6,623 nt of DNA from contig QGUO01000199.1 of the NCBI GenBank assembly GCA_003242495.1, forward strand, positions 1-6,623, read 5' to 3'. This DNA comes from Pseudomonadota bacterium (lineage in GTDB: Bacteria; Pseudomonadota; Gammaproteobacteria; Steroidobacterales; Steroidobacteraceae). A program made the translations under genes and the position numbers. Position 1 is the stretch's first letter; each line of letters opens with the position of its first letter. Below, one piece after another: positions 1 through 5,799 of the stretch. The notes beneath the pieces are model-generated. The model was not told where the DNA came from, did not search any database, and saw only the letters and a list, made by a program, of their open reading frames with translations.

Positions 1-195
1 ACTCAGGTTCATGCGGCCCTCGGCGTCCGGGAACACCCGGTAGCTCAGCAGGCGCTCGAGCAGCCGGTCGGCCTGGGCCTCGCCATCGTCGCGCTCCACG
101 CCGACCAGGACCAGCAGCCCGCGTCCGATGGCCCCGACCTCGCGGCCGTCGACCGTGACGCTCGCCTGGCTGACACGTTGTAGCAGACCAATCAT
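1..195 (-). CDS. dtd: D-aminoacyl-tRNA deacylase Dtd, N-terminal part (cut by window edge)
   Basis: Dtd is a cytoplasmic dimer that hydrolyses D-amino acids (and mischarged glycine) from tRNA, protecting translation. The first 65 residues are present, from MIGLLQRVSQASVTVDG to MNLS, with no stop before the edge. They match the remembered start of E. coli Dtd almost position for position: the QRV..ASVTV strand, the GLLVLVGVE.DD strand and turn, and YR.F.DAEG.MN near residues 52-63. The catalytic SQFTL and the cross-subunit Gly-Pro motif lie further on and cannot be checked. The ATG at 193-195 is chosen because it gives the usual family N-terminus; there is no clear Shine-Dalgarno sequence before it. 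It is transcribed away from the phosphoesterase gene, so its promoter should lie in 196-599. The family assignment is very secure; activity is inferred. Confidence 0.95.
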   Translation of the reverse strand, partial: MIGLLQRVSQASVTVDGREVGAIGRGLLVLVGVERDDGEAQADRLLERLLSYRVFPDAEGRMNLS

Positions 196-355
196 GGGCT
201 CAGCATAAGGCAGGCGCGAACGCCGCACCACTTCTCGCTAGACTTTCCCACATACGTGGTGAAAAAGAGCGCTTCGAGGTAGCGTACAACCACTTTGCGG
301 CCATTCACCGGGGCGCGCCTGACACATAACGCTTGAACGGCCCAATTCCCGACAT

Positions 356-374
356 AGTGGGGTTATCTCCCACT
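356..374. repeat. Short inverted repeat AGTGGG / CCCACT
   Basis: AGTGGG (356-361) and CCCACT (369-374) are perfect complements separated by seven bases. It could be a small operator or a weak hairpin (6 bp, 7-base loop) in the leader of the rightward transcript. It is followed by an AT-rich run but no T tract, so it is not a good terminator. The function is unknown. Confidence 0.35.
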
Positions 375-444
375 GAATAATGTCATTTCTGCACAAGGGT
401 GGATTTATCGCGTCCTGTTTGGGCGCACTGCGCCAATTCAGTGG
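370..444. repeat. Nine-base inverted repeat with 57-base spacing
   Basis: CCACTGAAT (370-378) is perfectly complementary to ATTCAGTGG (436-444). The left arm overlaps the right half of the 356-374 inverted repeat, so the two pairings would be mutually exclusive in RNA. The interval also holds a GTGGATTT direct repeat (399-406, with its second copy at 441-448) and the 422-434 palindrome. Such overlapping alternatives can be switch-like leaders, but chance is possible. No function is assigned. Confidence 0.3.
422..434. repeat. Perfect palindrome GGCGCA-C-TGCGCC, possible operator
   Basis: Six-base arms around a single central base form a perfect 13-base palindrome, about 165 bases upstream of the metallophosphoesterase start and inside the non-coding spacer. 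A compact dyad of this kind is the usual shape of a dimeric repressor or activator site. I do not recognise the cognate regulator. GC-rich palindromes also arise by chance in DNA of this composition. Confidence 0.3.
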
Positions 445-599
445 ATTTGATGACAGACGTTCAGGGCGCCTGCGGCGGGTGGACCGGCCAGGGTTCGTCA
501 GCTTGGTCGGCGCGGCGTCACAGATTCTTCGTGTCGGCGTCATGTCGATGTAACGGACTCTGCGCACTCTCCGCCACGTCTTTGGCCGGGCGAGATGCC

Positions 600-1412
600 A
601 TGAGTCCCACGCCGAGCAAGCCGCTGTTCCGGTTCCGCACCGTGTTCCTGTCGGACGTGCACCTGGGCTTCAAAGGATGCAGCGCCGACTACCTGCTCGA
701 TTTCCTGCGCTCCATGGAGACCGAGACGCTCTACCTGGTCGGTGACATCGTCGACCTGTGGAGCCTGAAGAAGAGCTTCTACTGGCCCCAGGCGCACAAC
801 GACGTGATCCGGACCATTCTCGGCAAGGCCGAGCGCGGCACGCGGGTCATCTACATCCCGGGCAATCACGACAGCCTGTTCCGCGATTACGACGGCATGG
901 TCTTCGGCAACGTGGAGATCCGTCGTGAGGCCGTGCACGATACCGCCGACGGCCGACGCTTCCTGGTGCTGCACGGCGATGAGTTCGACGGCGTCATCAA
1001 GGCCAGCCCATTGCTCGAGGCCCTGGGCAATCGCGCCTACGCCTTCATCCTGCGGCTGAACCGGTACGTGAACCTCTTCCGCCGCCGCTTCGGGTTCCCC
1101 TACTGGTCGATCGCCGCCTACCTCAAACACAAGGTGAAGAACGCGGTGCGCTACATCGCCAACTTCGAGCAGGCGCTCGCCGACGAGGCCCGCCGCCGCG
1201 GCCTGGACGGCATGATTTGCGGCCACATTCACCGCGCCGAGATCACCTCCATCGACGGCGTGCTCTACTGCAACGACGGCGACTGGGTGGAGAGCTGCAC
1301 GACGCTCACCGAGGACTTCCAGGGCCGGTTGACCTTGTTGCGCTGGACGGAGACCAGGGAGATCGTGCGGTCACGGTCGACGGCCGGCTCGCCGATCGAA
1401 CTGGCGGCGTGA
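600..1412 (+). CDS. LpxH-like metallophosphoesterase, probable PlcP-type phospholipase C
   Basis: This 270-residue protein belongs to the calcineurin-like phosphoesterase superfamily and would be labelled UDP-2,3-diacylglucosamine diphosphatase by automatic annotation. The two-metal site is complete: DVH at 19-21, GD at 48-49, GNHD at 88-91, HGD at 125-127 and GHIH at 208-211. Enteric LpxH has GNRD where this protein has GNHD. The blocks YWPQAHNDV (61-69), VKNAVRYI (179-186) and CNDGDWVESC (224-233) resemble, from memory, PlcP of Sinorhizobium, which degrades phosphatidylcholine or phosphatidylethanolamine to diacylglycerol under phosphate starvation. There is no signal peptide, so it is cytoplasmic or peripheral on the inner membrane. 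The frame is open back to 399, but the ATG at 600 is preferred because homology begins just after it; only a weak GGGCGAG precedes it. The gene overlaps the glycosyltransferase gene by four bases. The fold is certain; the choice between PlcP and LpxH-type substrate is inference. Confidence 0.88.
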   Translation: MSPTPSKPLFRFRTVFLSDVHLGFKGCSADYLLDFLRSMETETLYLVGDIVDLWSLKKSFYWPQAHNDVIRTILGKAERGTRVIYIPGNHDSLFRDYDGMVFGNVEIRREAVHDTADGRRFLVLHGDEFDGVIKASPLLEALGNRAYAFILRLNRYVNLFRRRFGFPYWSIAAYLKHKVKNAVRYIANFEQALADEARRRGLDGMICGHIHRAEITSIDGVLYCNDGDWVESCTTLTEDFQGRLTLLRWTETREIVRSRSTAGSPIELAA

Positions 1413-2446
1413 AGATCGCGCTCGTCACCGACGCCTGGCTGCCCCAGACCAACGGCGTCGTGAAGACGCTCGGCATCACGGCCGAGAAGCTTCGTGAGCT
1501 GGGCCACGAGGTGAACGTGATCGAGCCGGGCCTGTTTCGCACCTTTCCCTGCCCGACGTATCCCGAGATCCGGCTCGCCTGGCTGCCCTACCGGCGCGTG
1601 GCCTTCCTGCTCGACGACTTCGCGCCCGACGCGGTGCACATCGCCACCGAGGGGCCGCTGGGCCTGGCGGCGCGGCGCTGGTGCATACGTCAGGGCATGC
1701 CGTTCACCACCTCCTACCACACTCAGTTTCCCGAGTACCTGCGCGCCCGCGCACCCATTCCGCTGGCATGGAGCTATGCACACTTGCGCCGCTTCCATGG
1801 CGCTGCGCAGCGCACCATGGTGGCCACACCAAGCATGCAGCGCCAACTCGCGGCGCGCGGCTTCGAGCGCCTGGTGCGCTGGACTCGCGGCGTGGACGTC
1901 GAGTTGTTTCGTCCACGGTCAAAGCGCTTTCTGAACCTGGCGCGTCCGGTCGCGATGTACGTGGGCCGGGTCGCCGTGGAGAAAAACCTGGACGCATTCC
2001 TGGCACTCGACCTGCCCGGCACCAAGGTGATCGTCGGCGATGGACCGGCGCGCACGTCGCTCGCCGTGCGTTATCCGCAGGCGGTGTTCGTCGGGTACAA
2101 GTTCGGAGAGGAACTGGCCGCTCACCTGGCCGCGGCCGATGTGTTCGTCTTCCCGAGCCGCACCGATACCTTCGGCCTCGTCCTGCTGGAAGCCATGGCC
2201 TGCGGCGTGCCCGTGGCGGCCTATCCGACCACCGGCCCCATCGACGTGGTGCAGCCCGGCGTGACCGGCGTACTGGACGAGGACCTGCGCGTCGCCACCC
2301 TCGCCGCGCTCGAGCTCGATCCGGCAGCCTGCCGCGCCCATGCCCTGCAGCACACCTGGGACGCGGCCACGCGCCAGTTCCTGGGCAACCTCGCGGTCCG
2401 GGAGAACGGGTGCAGGGACGTGCCCGCCGCAGTGCCTGGATCCTAG
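1409..2446 (+). CDS. GT4-family glycosyltransferase, probable lipid glycosyltransferase
   Basis: This 345-residue GT-B retaining glycosyltransferase transfers a sugar from a nucleotide donor. The N-terminal acceptor half starts KIALVTDAWLPQTNGVV (2-18), with a glycine loop after the first strand, and carries YHTQFPEY (103-110). The C-terminal donor half has YVGRVAVEKN (184-193), GDGP (210-213) and PSRTDTFGLVLLEAMACGVP (249-268). In that motif the usual E-X7-E pair appears as D253-X7-E261, a form I recall as common in the SQD2 and diacylglycerol/mannosyl lipid branch. No transmembrane segment is evident. The start is the GTG at 1409, which forms a GTGA overlap with the upstream stop and removes a meaningless 64-residue extension. 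The overlap implies translational coupling, and thus a shared pathway, with the phosphoesterase. Diacylglycerol is the likely acceptor if that partner is PlcP-like. Donor and acceptor cannot be read from the sequence. Confidence 0.9.
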   Translation: MKIALVTDAWLPQTNGVVKTLGITAEKLRELGHEVNVIEPGLFRTFPCPTYPEIRLAWLPYRRVAFLLDDFAPDAVHIATEGPLGLAARRWCIRQGMPFTTSYHTQFPEYLRARAPIPLAWSYAHLRRFHGAAQRTMVATPSMQRQLAARGFERLVRWTRGVDVELFRPRSKRFLNLARPVAMYVGRVAVEKNLDAFLALDLPGTKVIVGDGPARTSLAVRYPQAVFVGYKFGEELAAHLAAADVFVFPSRTDTFGLVLLEAMACGVPVAAYPTTGPIDVVQPGVTGVLDEDLRVATLAALELDPAACRAHALQHTWDAATRQFLGNLAVRENGCRDVPAAVPGS

Positions 2447-2530
2447 TCCGGCGCACGCAGGCGGCACAGGGCAGCGCTTGCGGGTTCTCAGTGGCCGGGT
2501 AGCGTGTCGTCGCTGGGTGTCGGACCGGCG
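2447..2530. other. Convergent spacer without a clear terminator
   Basis: These 84 bases separate the stops of the glycosyltransferase gene (TAG, 2444-2446) and ntrC (TAA on the - strand, 2531-2533). I looked for a bidirectional hairpin and found only loose pairing, such as CAGCG (2472-2476) with CGCTG (2511-2515) across 34 bases, and no T tract on either strand. Termination here is probably Rho-dependent or occurs inside the opposing gene. Confidence 0.5.
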
Positions 2531-3943
2531 TTATTCGTCGTCCATGGCAAGCTCCTTGAGCTTGCGGGTGAGCGTGTTGCGGCCCCAGCCGAGCAGGCGC
2601 GCCGCTTCCTGTCTGCCGCCTTCGGCGCGGCGCAACGCGGCGCGGATCAAGGTGCGCTCGAACTCCGGCAACGCATCGTCCAGCAAAGGCGTCTGCCCGG
2701 CCGCGAGGCGGCGCTCCGCCCACTGGGTCAGTTGACGAGTCCACTCGTCCTGCAGCGTGGTTGCGCCAGGCACGCCGCCGAGGTCGGCGGGAATGTCTTC
2801 GGCCTTGATCTCCCGTCCCGGCGCGGAGACCGTCAGCCGCCGGCAAGCATTGACCAGTTGCCGCACGTTGCCTGGCCAGTCGAAGTTCGTGAGCACCGCA
2901 GCCGCTTCGGGTGTCAACGACTTGGGCTCCACGCCGAGCTCGATGGCCGCGGCGCTCAGGTAATGCATCAACAGCTCGGGGATGTCCTCGCGCCGGGCGC
3001 GCAGCGGCGGCACCTCGATGCGGATGACGTTGAGACGATGCAGCAGATCTTCGCGGAACAGATTCTGTTTCACCCGCTCTTCGAGGTCCTGGTGCGTGGC
3101 GGCGATCACCCGCACGTCGACCCGCACCGGCACCTGGCCACCGACCCGGTAGAACTCACCTTCGGCCAGCACGCGCAGCAGGCGCGTCTGCAACTGCGGC
3201 GACATGTCGCCGATCTCGTCGAGAAACAGCGTGCCGCCATCGGCCTGCTCGAAGCGTCCGCGACGCAGCGCGTCGGCGCCCGTGAACGAGCCCTTCTCGT
3301 GACCGAACAGCTCGGACTCGAGCAGGTCGGCGGTGAACGCCGAGGTATTCAGGGCGATGAACGCCTTGTTGGCGCGCGGGCTGTGCCGGTGCAGGGCACG
3401 CGCCACCAACTCCTTGCCGGTGCCGGACTCACCGGTGATCAGCACCGTCATGCTGGAGCGCGACAGCCGTCCGATGGCGCGAAACACCTCCTGCATGGCA
3501 GGCGCCTGGCCGAGCATTTCCGGGATGCGGCGTGCCTCGGTGGCGCTGTCGTCGGCGCGCACGCGCTGTTGTGCCGCGCGGCGCACCAGGTCGACGGCTT
3601 GATCGATGTCGAACGGCTTGGGCAGGTATTCGAACGCCCCGCCCTGATAGGCCGCTACGGCTGCATCGAGATCGGAATGCGCGGTCATGACGATGACCGG
3701 CAGCTCGGGCTGACTGCCCCGGATCTCGGTGAGCAGTTCCAGGCCGCTGCGCCCGGGCATGCGGATGTCGGTGATCAACACGTCGGGTCGATCGCGGCGC
3801 AGGGCGGCGAGCGCGGTGTCGGCATGCTCGAAGGCGGTGGGCGCCATGCCGCCCTGGCGCAGGGCACGCTCCAGCACCCAGCGAATGGACGCATCGTCAT
3901 CGACGAGCCAGACGTTAAGAGGTTTCACCGGAGTCTGTAGCAT
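2531..3943 (-). CDS. ntrC: Nitrogen regulation response regulator NtrC (sigma-54 activator)
   Basis: NtrC (GlnG), when phosphorylated by NtrB, oligomerises and uses ATP to open sigma-54 promoters such as that of glnA. The 470 residues match the normal family length. The receiver domain (about 9-125) has acidic D15-D17, phospho-acceptor D59 in TDIRMP, T87 and K109. The AAA+ domain (about 143-370) has Walker A GESGTGKE (171-178), ESELFGHEKG followed by GSFTGA (218-223), Walker B GTLFLDEIGD (237-246), FREDLLHRLN (296-305) and WPGNVRQL (356-363). The Fis-type helix-turn-helix is EAARLLGWGRNTLTRKLKEL (446-465). The sigma-54 contact loop is normally GAFTGA; here the second residue is serine (codon TCG, 3287-3289). 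The ATG at 3943 overlaps the end of ntrB by 29 bases. A GTG at 3926-3928 would give an N-terminus of enteric length and a 14-base overlap. Neither start has a good Shine-Dalgarno sequence, which points to coupling with ntrB. Confidence 0.97.
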   Translation of the reverse strand: MLQTPVKPLNVWLVDDDASIRWVLERALRQGGMAPTAFEHADTALAALRRDRPDVLITDIRMPGRSGLELLTEIRGSQPELPVIVMTAHSDLDAAVAAYQGGAFEYLPKPFDIDQAVDLVRRAAQQRVRADDSATEARRIPEMLGQAPAMQEVFRAIGRLSRSSMTVLITGESGTGKELVARALHRHSPRANKAFIALNTSAFTADLLESELFGHEKGSFTGADALRRGRFEQADGGTLFLDEIGDMSPQLQTRLLRVLAEGEFYRVGGQVPVRVDVRVIAATHQDLEERVKQNLFREDLLHRLNVIRIEVPPLRARREDIPELLMHYLSAAAIELGVEPKSLTPEAAAVLTNFDWPGNVRQLVNACRRLTVSAPGREIKAEDIPADLGGVPGATTLQDEWTRQLTQWAERRLAAGQTPLLDDALPEFERTLIRAALRRAEGGRQEAARLLGWGRNTLTRKLKELAMDDE

Positions 3944-5024
3944 GGAACGGCAACAGGATAGTGAACCGGGTCAATCCGGGGCGGCTGTCGAACTCGATGA
4001 GCCCGTCGTGACGACTCACCAGATCCTGCGCGACCGCAAGGCCCAGCCCGGTTCCGGCGCTGCGCCCCGTGACCAGAGGATAGAACAGGGTGTCGCGCAA
4101 GTGTTCGGGCACCCCGGGCCCGTCGTCCTCGAACTGCACGCTCGCCACCACGCGATGACGGCGGGCGCCGATGTTGACGTTGGTGAGCGCGCGCGTGCGC
4201 AGCACGATGCGCCCCCGGTCGCCAAGCGCCTGGAGCGCGTTGCGGCCGAGGTTGAGCATGGCCTGGATGATCTGGTGGCGATCGAGGCTGAGCGGCGGCA
4301 GGCTCGGATCGTAGTCGCGTTCGATGCTCACGCCCGGAGGGGCATCGGCGGCGAGCAGGTGCCCGACGTGTTGCAGCAGCTCGTGGATGTTCACCAGCTC
4401 CTTGCGCGGCGCGTGTCCGGGGCCGAGCAGAGTGTCGACCAGCGCCGCCAGGCGATCGGCCTCGCCGATGATCACCGAGGTGTATTCGCGCATCGAGGCA
4501 TCGGGGAGCTGGCGCGCGAGGAGCTGGGCGGCGCCGCGCAGACCACCGAGCGGATTCTTGATCTCGTGTGCGAGCTGCCGAATCATGGCGCGGCTGCCGC
4601 CGATCTGGGTGAGCAGCGCATTCTCGCGAGTGATGCGCTGGTGCTGCGTGGTGTCGCTGATTTCGATCAGCACGGCCGAGGGCACCCCGGACTCTTCGTA
4701 AGGCGCGACCGTGCAGTCGACGATGCGCTCGCCATCGCCGTAGATCGGGCGCAGCGCCAGTTCACGCCGTGAGAACGGACGCCAGGTGTCTGCGGCCCGC
4801 GCGATCACGGCGAGCAGCGCCGAGGCATCCACCAGCAGCTCGCTCAGCAGCCGGCCGCGGGCCTGGTTGCGGCTCACGCCCAACAGGGTTTCGGCCGCGA
4901 CATTCAGATAGTGGAGGGCGGCCCGATCGCGATCGACGATCAGCACGCTCGTGCTGAGCGCATCCAGGATTCGTCCGGCATCGGCCATCGCGTCGACCTG
5001 CAGCGTCGCGGGATGCGTGGCCAT
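3915..5024 (-). CDS. ntrB: Nitrogen regulation sensor kinase/phosphatase NtrB
   Basis: NtrB (GlnL) is a soluble cytoplasmic histidine kinase that phosphorylates NtrC when nitrogen is limiting and, bound to PII, dephosphorylates it when nitrogen is plentiful. From the chosen ATG (5022-5024) it has 369 residues, against about 349 in E. coli. A PAS-like sensor region (roughly 15-130) contains VLIVDRD and YLNVAAETLLG. The H-box LAHEIKNPLGGLRGAAQLL carries the phospho-acceptor histidine (residue 153 from this start). The N-box LNLGRNALQAL, G1-box EDDGPG and G2-box GTGLGLA complete the ATPase domain, and DTLFYPLV is typical of NtrB. No membrane helix is present. Other starts are possible: GTG at 5075, ATG at 5066 and ATG at 4988. 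The last gives a shorter, more enterobacterial N-terminus and has AGGT seven bases upstream. I prefer 5024 because the 5075 start would place a likely operator inside the gene. The 3' end overlaps ntrC. Confidence 0.96.
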   Translation of the reverse strand: MATHPATLQVDAMADAGRILDALSTSVLIVDRDRAALHYLNVAAETLLGVSRNQARGRLLSELLVDASALLAVIARAADTWRPFSRRELALRPIYGDGERIVDCTVAPYEESGVPSAVLIEISDTTQHQRITRENALLTQIGGSRAMIRQLAHEIKNPLGGLRGAAQLLARQLPDASMREYTSVIIGEADRLAALVDTLLGPGHAPRKELVNIHELLQHVGHLLAADAPPGVSIERDYDPSLPPLSLDRHQIIQAMLNLGRNALQALGDRGRIVLRTRALTNVNIGARRHRVVASVQFEDDGPGVPEHLRDTLFYPLVTGRSAGTGLGLAVAQDLVSRHDGLIEFDSRPGLTRFTILLPFHATDSGETS

Positions 5025-5071
5025 GTGCGTCACGACCTGCCAGCCACGAGGCGGCCGGTGCGCCATGGCGG

Positions 5072-5086
5072 ACACCGTCCCGGTGT
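5072..5086 (-). promoter_or_regulatory. Candidate NtrC-binding site upstream of ntrB
   Basis: ACACCG and CGGTGT are perfect inverted arms around three bases. This contains CACC-N5-GGTG, which is the inner core of the enteric NtrC consensus TGCACC-N5-GGTGCA. The two outer positions differ symmetrically (A for G, T for C). It lies between the DUF4124 stop (5095) and the preferred ntrB start (5024). In E. coli the equivalent promoter of glnL (ntrB) carries an NtrC site through which NtrC represses its own synthesis. I see no convincing -35/-10 pair or sigma-54 GG/GC pair beside it. Binding is inferred from the match. Confidence 0.45.
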
Positions 5087-5094
5087 GCCGGCAA

Positions 5095-5676
5095 TCATCC
5101 CCCGGAGGGGCGTCGGGGTCGCAAGGCGGGGCCGACCGGCGGCTGCGCGATCGAGGTCTGTCGTACGTAGAAGCGTACCGGGTCGGTTTCCCGGATACGT
5201 TGCCCGCGCGCGTCGACGATCACGGCCACGACCGTGTGTTCGCCGCGCGGCACGTCGGTGAGCTGGAACTCCTGGGCATTGCCCGGAAAGCCTTCCTGCA
5301 CGCGGCCGTCGAGGTACAGGAAGATCGAGTGGCCAGGGGCGAGTGCCGGTTCGATCCGCACACTCACGGTGACCTGTCCGCCGGTGTTGGAGAGGGTCTC
5401 CTCGGCGGAAGGTCGCCAGATGTCGAAGTCGCGGTAGTAGTCCGCCGGCGGCGTCTGCTGCGAGGGAGTGCTGGCGCTGGTCCGCGCGCTGGCCGCGGGC
5501 GGGGGCGCCATGCTGGTGTCGGCGCCTGCGGGGACGTTGAGCTCCATCTGGGCAGCGCCCGGTACAGGCCGGTCGCTGTAGTGCGTGACGCCCTGGTCGT
5601 CGACCCACTTCCAGACGGTCTGCGCGGCGAGCAGCGGGCTCGCGAGCAGAACCAGAAGCGTGAGCGGCGTTCGCAT
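5095..5676 (-). CDS. Exported DUF4124-domain protein between glnA and ntrB
   Basis: This 193-residue protein has unknown function. Residues 1-18/19 (MRTPLTLLVLLASPLLAA) form a clear signal peptide, so it should act in the periplasm. Residues 20-45, with VWKWVDDQGVTHYSDRPVPG, are a typical DUF4124 domain. A flexible Ala/Ser/Pro/Thr-rich linker follows (about 50-78). A second folded region of alternating strands (about 85-173) contains VTVSVRIEPALAPGHSIFLY, LDG and VPRGEHTVVAVIVDARG, and looks like an immunoglobulin or fibronectin-type beta sandwich. The tail is Pro/Arg-rich. The ATG at 5676 is chosen because it starts the signal peptide directly; a GTG at 5706 would add ten charged residues in front. 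It lies 123 bases after glnA and 70 bases before ntrB on the same strand. I recall this gene order from other gammaproteobacteria. A role in nitrogen metabolism is suggested only by position. Confidence 0.88.
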   Translation of the reverse strand: MRTPLTLLVLLASPLLAAQTVWKWVDDQGVTHYSDRPVPGAAQMELNVPAGADTSMAPPPAASARTSASTPSQQTPPADYYRDFDIWRPSAEETLSNTGGQVTVSVRIEPALAPGHSIFLYLDGRVQEGFPGNAQEFQLTDVPRGEHTVVAVIVDARGQRIRETDPVRFYVRQTSIAQPPVGPALRPRRPSGG

Positions 5677-5761
5677 GACGATGGAGCATATCCGCTTTCG
5701 CCTCACAGTGACAAAATCGGGGGCGGCGTTATGTGAACCCCGTCACCCCGACTGGGCGCGA

Positions 5762-5791
5762 CGCCGGCGGCCATGGTGACATGGGCCGGCG
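5762..5791 (-). terminator. Strong hairpin after glnA, possible partial terminator or attenuator
   Basis: CGCCGGC (5762-5768) pairs perfectly with GCCGGCG (5785-5791). After a two-base bulge, CCATG (5771-5775) pairs with CATGG (5780-5784), closing a four-base loop. The element begins eight bases beyond the glnA stop codon. No run of U follows on the - strand, so a simple intrinsic terminator is unlikely to be efficient. It could stabilise the glnA message 3' end, or reduce read-through into the DUF4124-ntrBC genes, as a partial terminator is known to do between glnA and glnL in enteric bacteria. The structure is seen; its role is inferred. Confidence 0.5.
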
Positions 5792-5799
5792 CCCCCGGC

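Larger units (their letters stand above)
196..599. other. Divergent intergenic region, no convincing gene
   Basis: This spacer separates the divergent starts of dtd and the metallophosphoesterase gene. No reading frame here looks like a protein: the open frame on the - strand (238-567) has the arginine- and proline-rich, motif-free composition of a GC-rich shadow. The stretch 361-420 has 26 G or C in 60 bases (43%), far below the surrounding coding DNA, which is typical of a control region. Short symmetric elements cluster at 356-444 and are listed separately. I found no pair of -35 and -10 hexamers with good spacing on either strand: AATAAT at 376-381 is a fair -10 match but has no -35 partner. 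No tRNA or other RNA gene was recognised. Confidence 0.7.

Noticed and set aside
249..261. A second NtrC-like site, CACA-N5-GGTG, upstream of dtd
   Set aside because: It matches only 7 of 8 core positions, has poor flanks, and stands by genes with no nitrogen link.
531..554. Degenerate Pho box with TGTC repeats 11 bases apart
   Set aside because: The best alignments match only 8-9 of 14 half-site positions, the spacers are not AT-rich, and no -10 lies at the expected distance.
238..567. A small - strand protein of 109 residues in the dtd upstream spacer
   Set aside because: It has no motif, a shadow-like composition and a non-coding pattern across the AT-rich patch.
399..599. N-terminal extension of the phosphoesterase from an ATG at 399
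   Set aside because: The extra 67 residues have no resemblance to the family and cover the AT-rich control region; the conserved protein begins near the ATG at 600.
1217..1408. Glycosyltransferase start at 1217
   Set aside because: The 64-residue extension overlaps the conserved C-terminus of the phosphoesterase and is Arg-rich and motif-free. The GTG at 1409 gives the standard GT4 N-terminus.
1704..2846. A - strand open frame (380 codons) spanning the glycosyltransferase 3' end and the ntrC 3' end
   Set aside because: It crosses two real genes, is extremely Arg/Pro/Ala-rich and shows no motif, so it is a GC-driven artefact.
2504..3940. A long + strand open frame (478 codons) opposite ntrC
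   Set aside because: It mirrors the ntrC gene with the Gln/His/Arg/Gly-rich composition of antisense GC-rich coding DNA and has no recognisable domain. NtrC on the other strand is unambiguous.
3729..4772. A + strand open frame (347 codons) opposite ntrB
   Set aside because: It is a shadow of the ntrB and ntrC coding strands with no family resemblance and low-complexity composition.
5025..5075. ntrB starting at the GTG at 5075
   Set aside because: This would put the NtrC-like dyad across the start codon and add 17 residues not seen in the family; an internal ATG is more likely, though not proven.
5025..5110. A sigma-54 promoter before ntrB
   Set aside because: GGCAC occurs, but the bases ten positions after GG are CG rather than the required GC, so the -24/-12 pair is not met.
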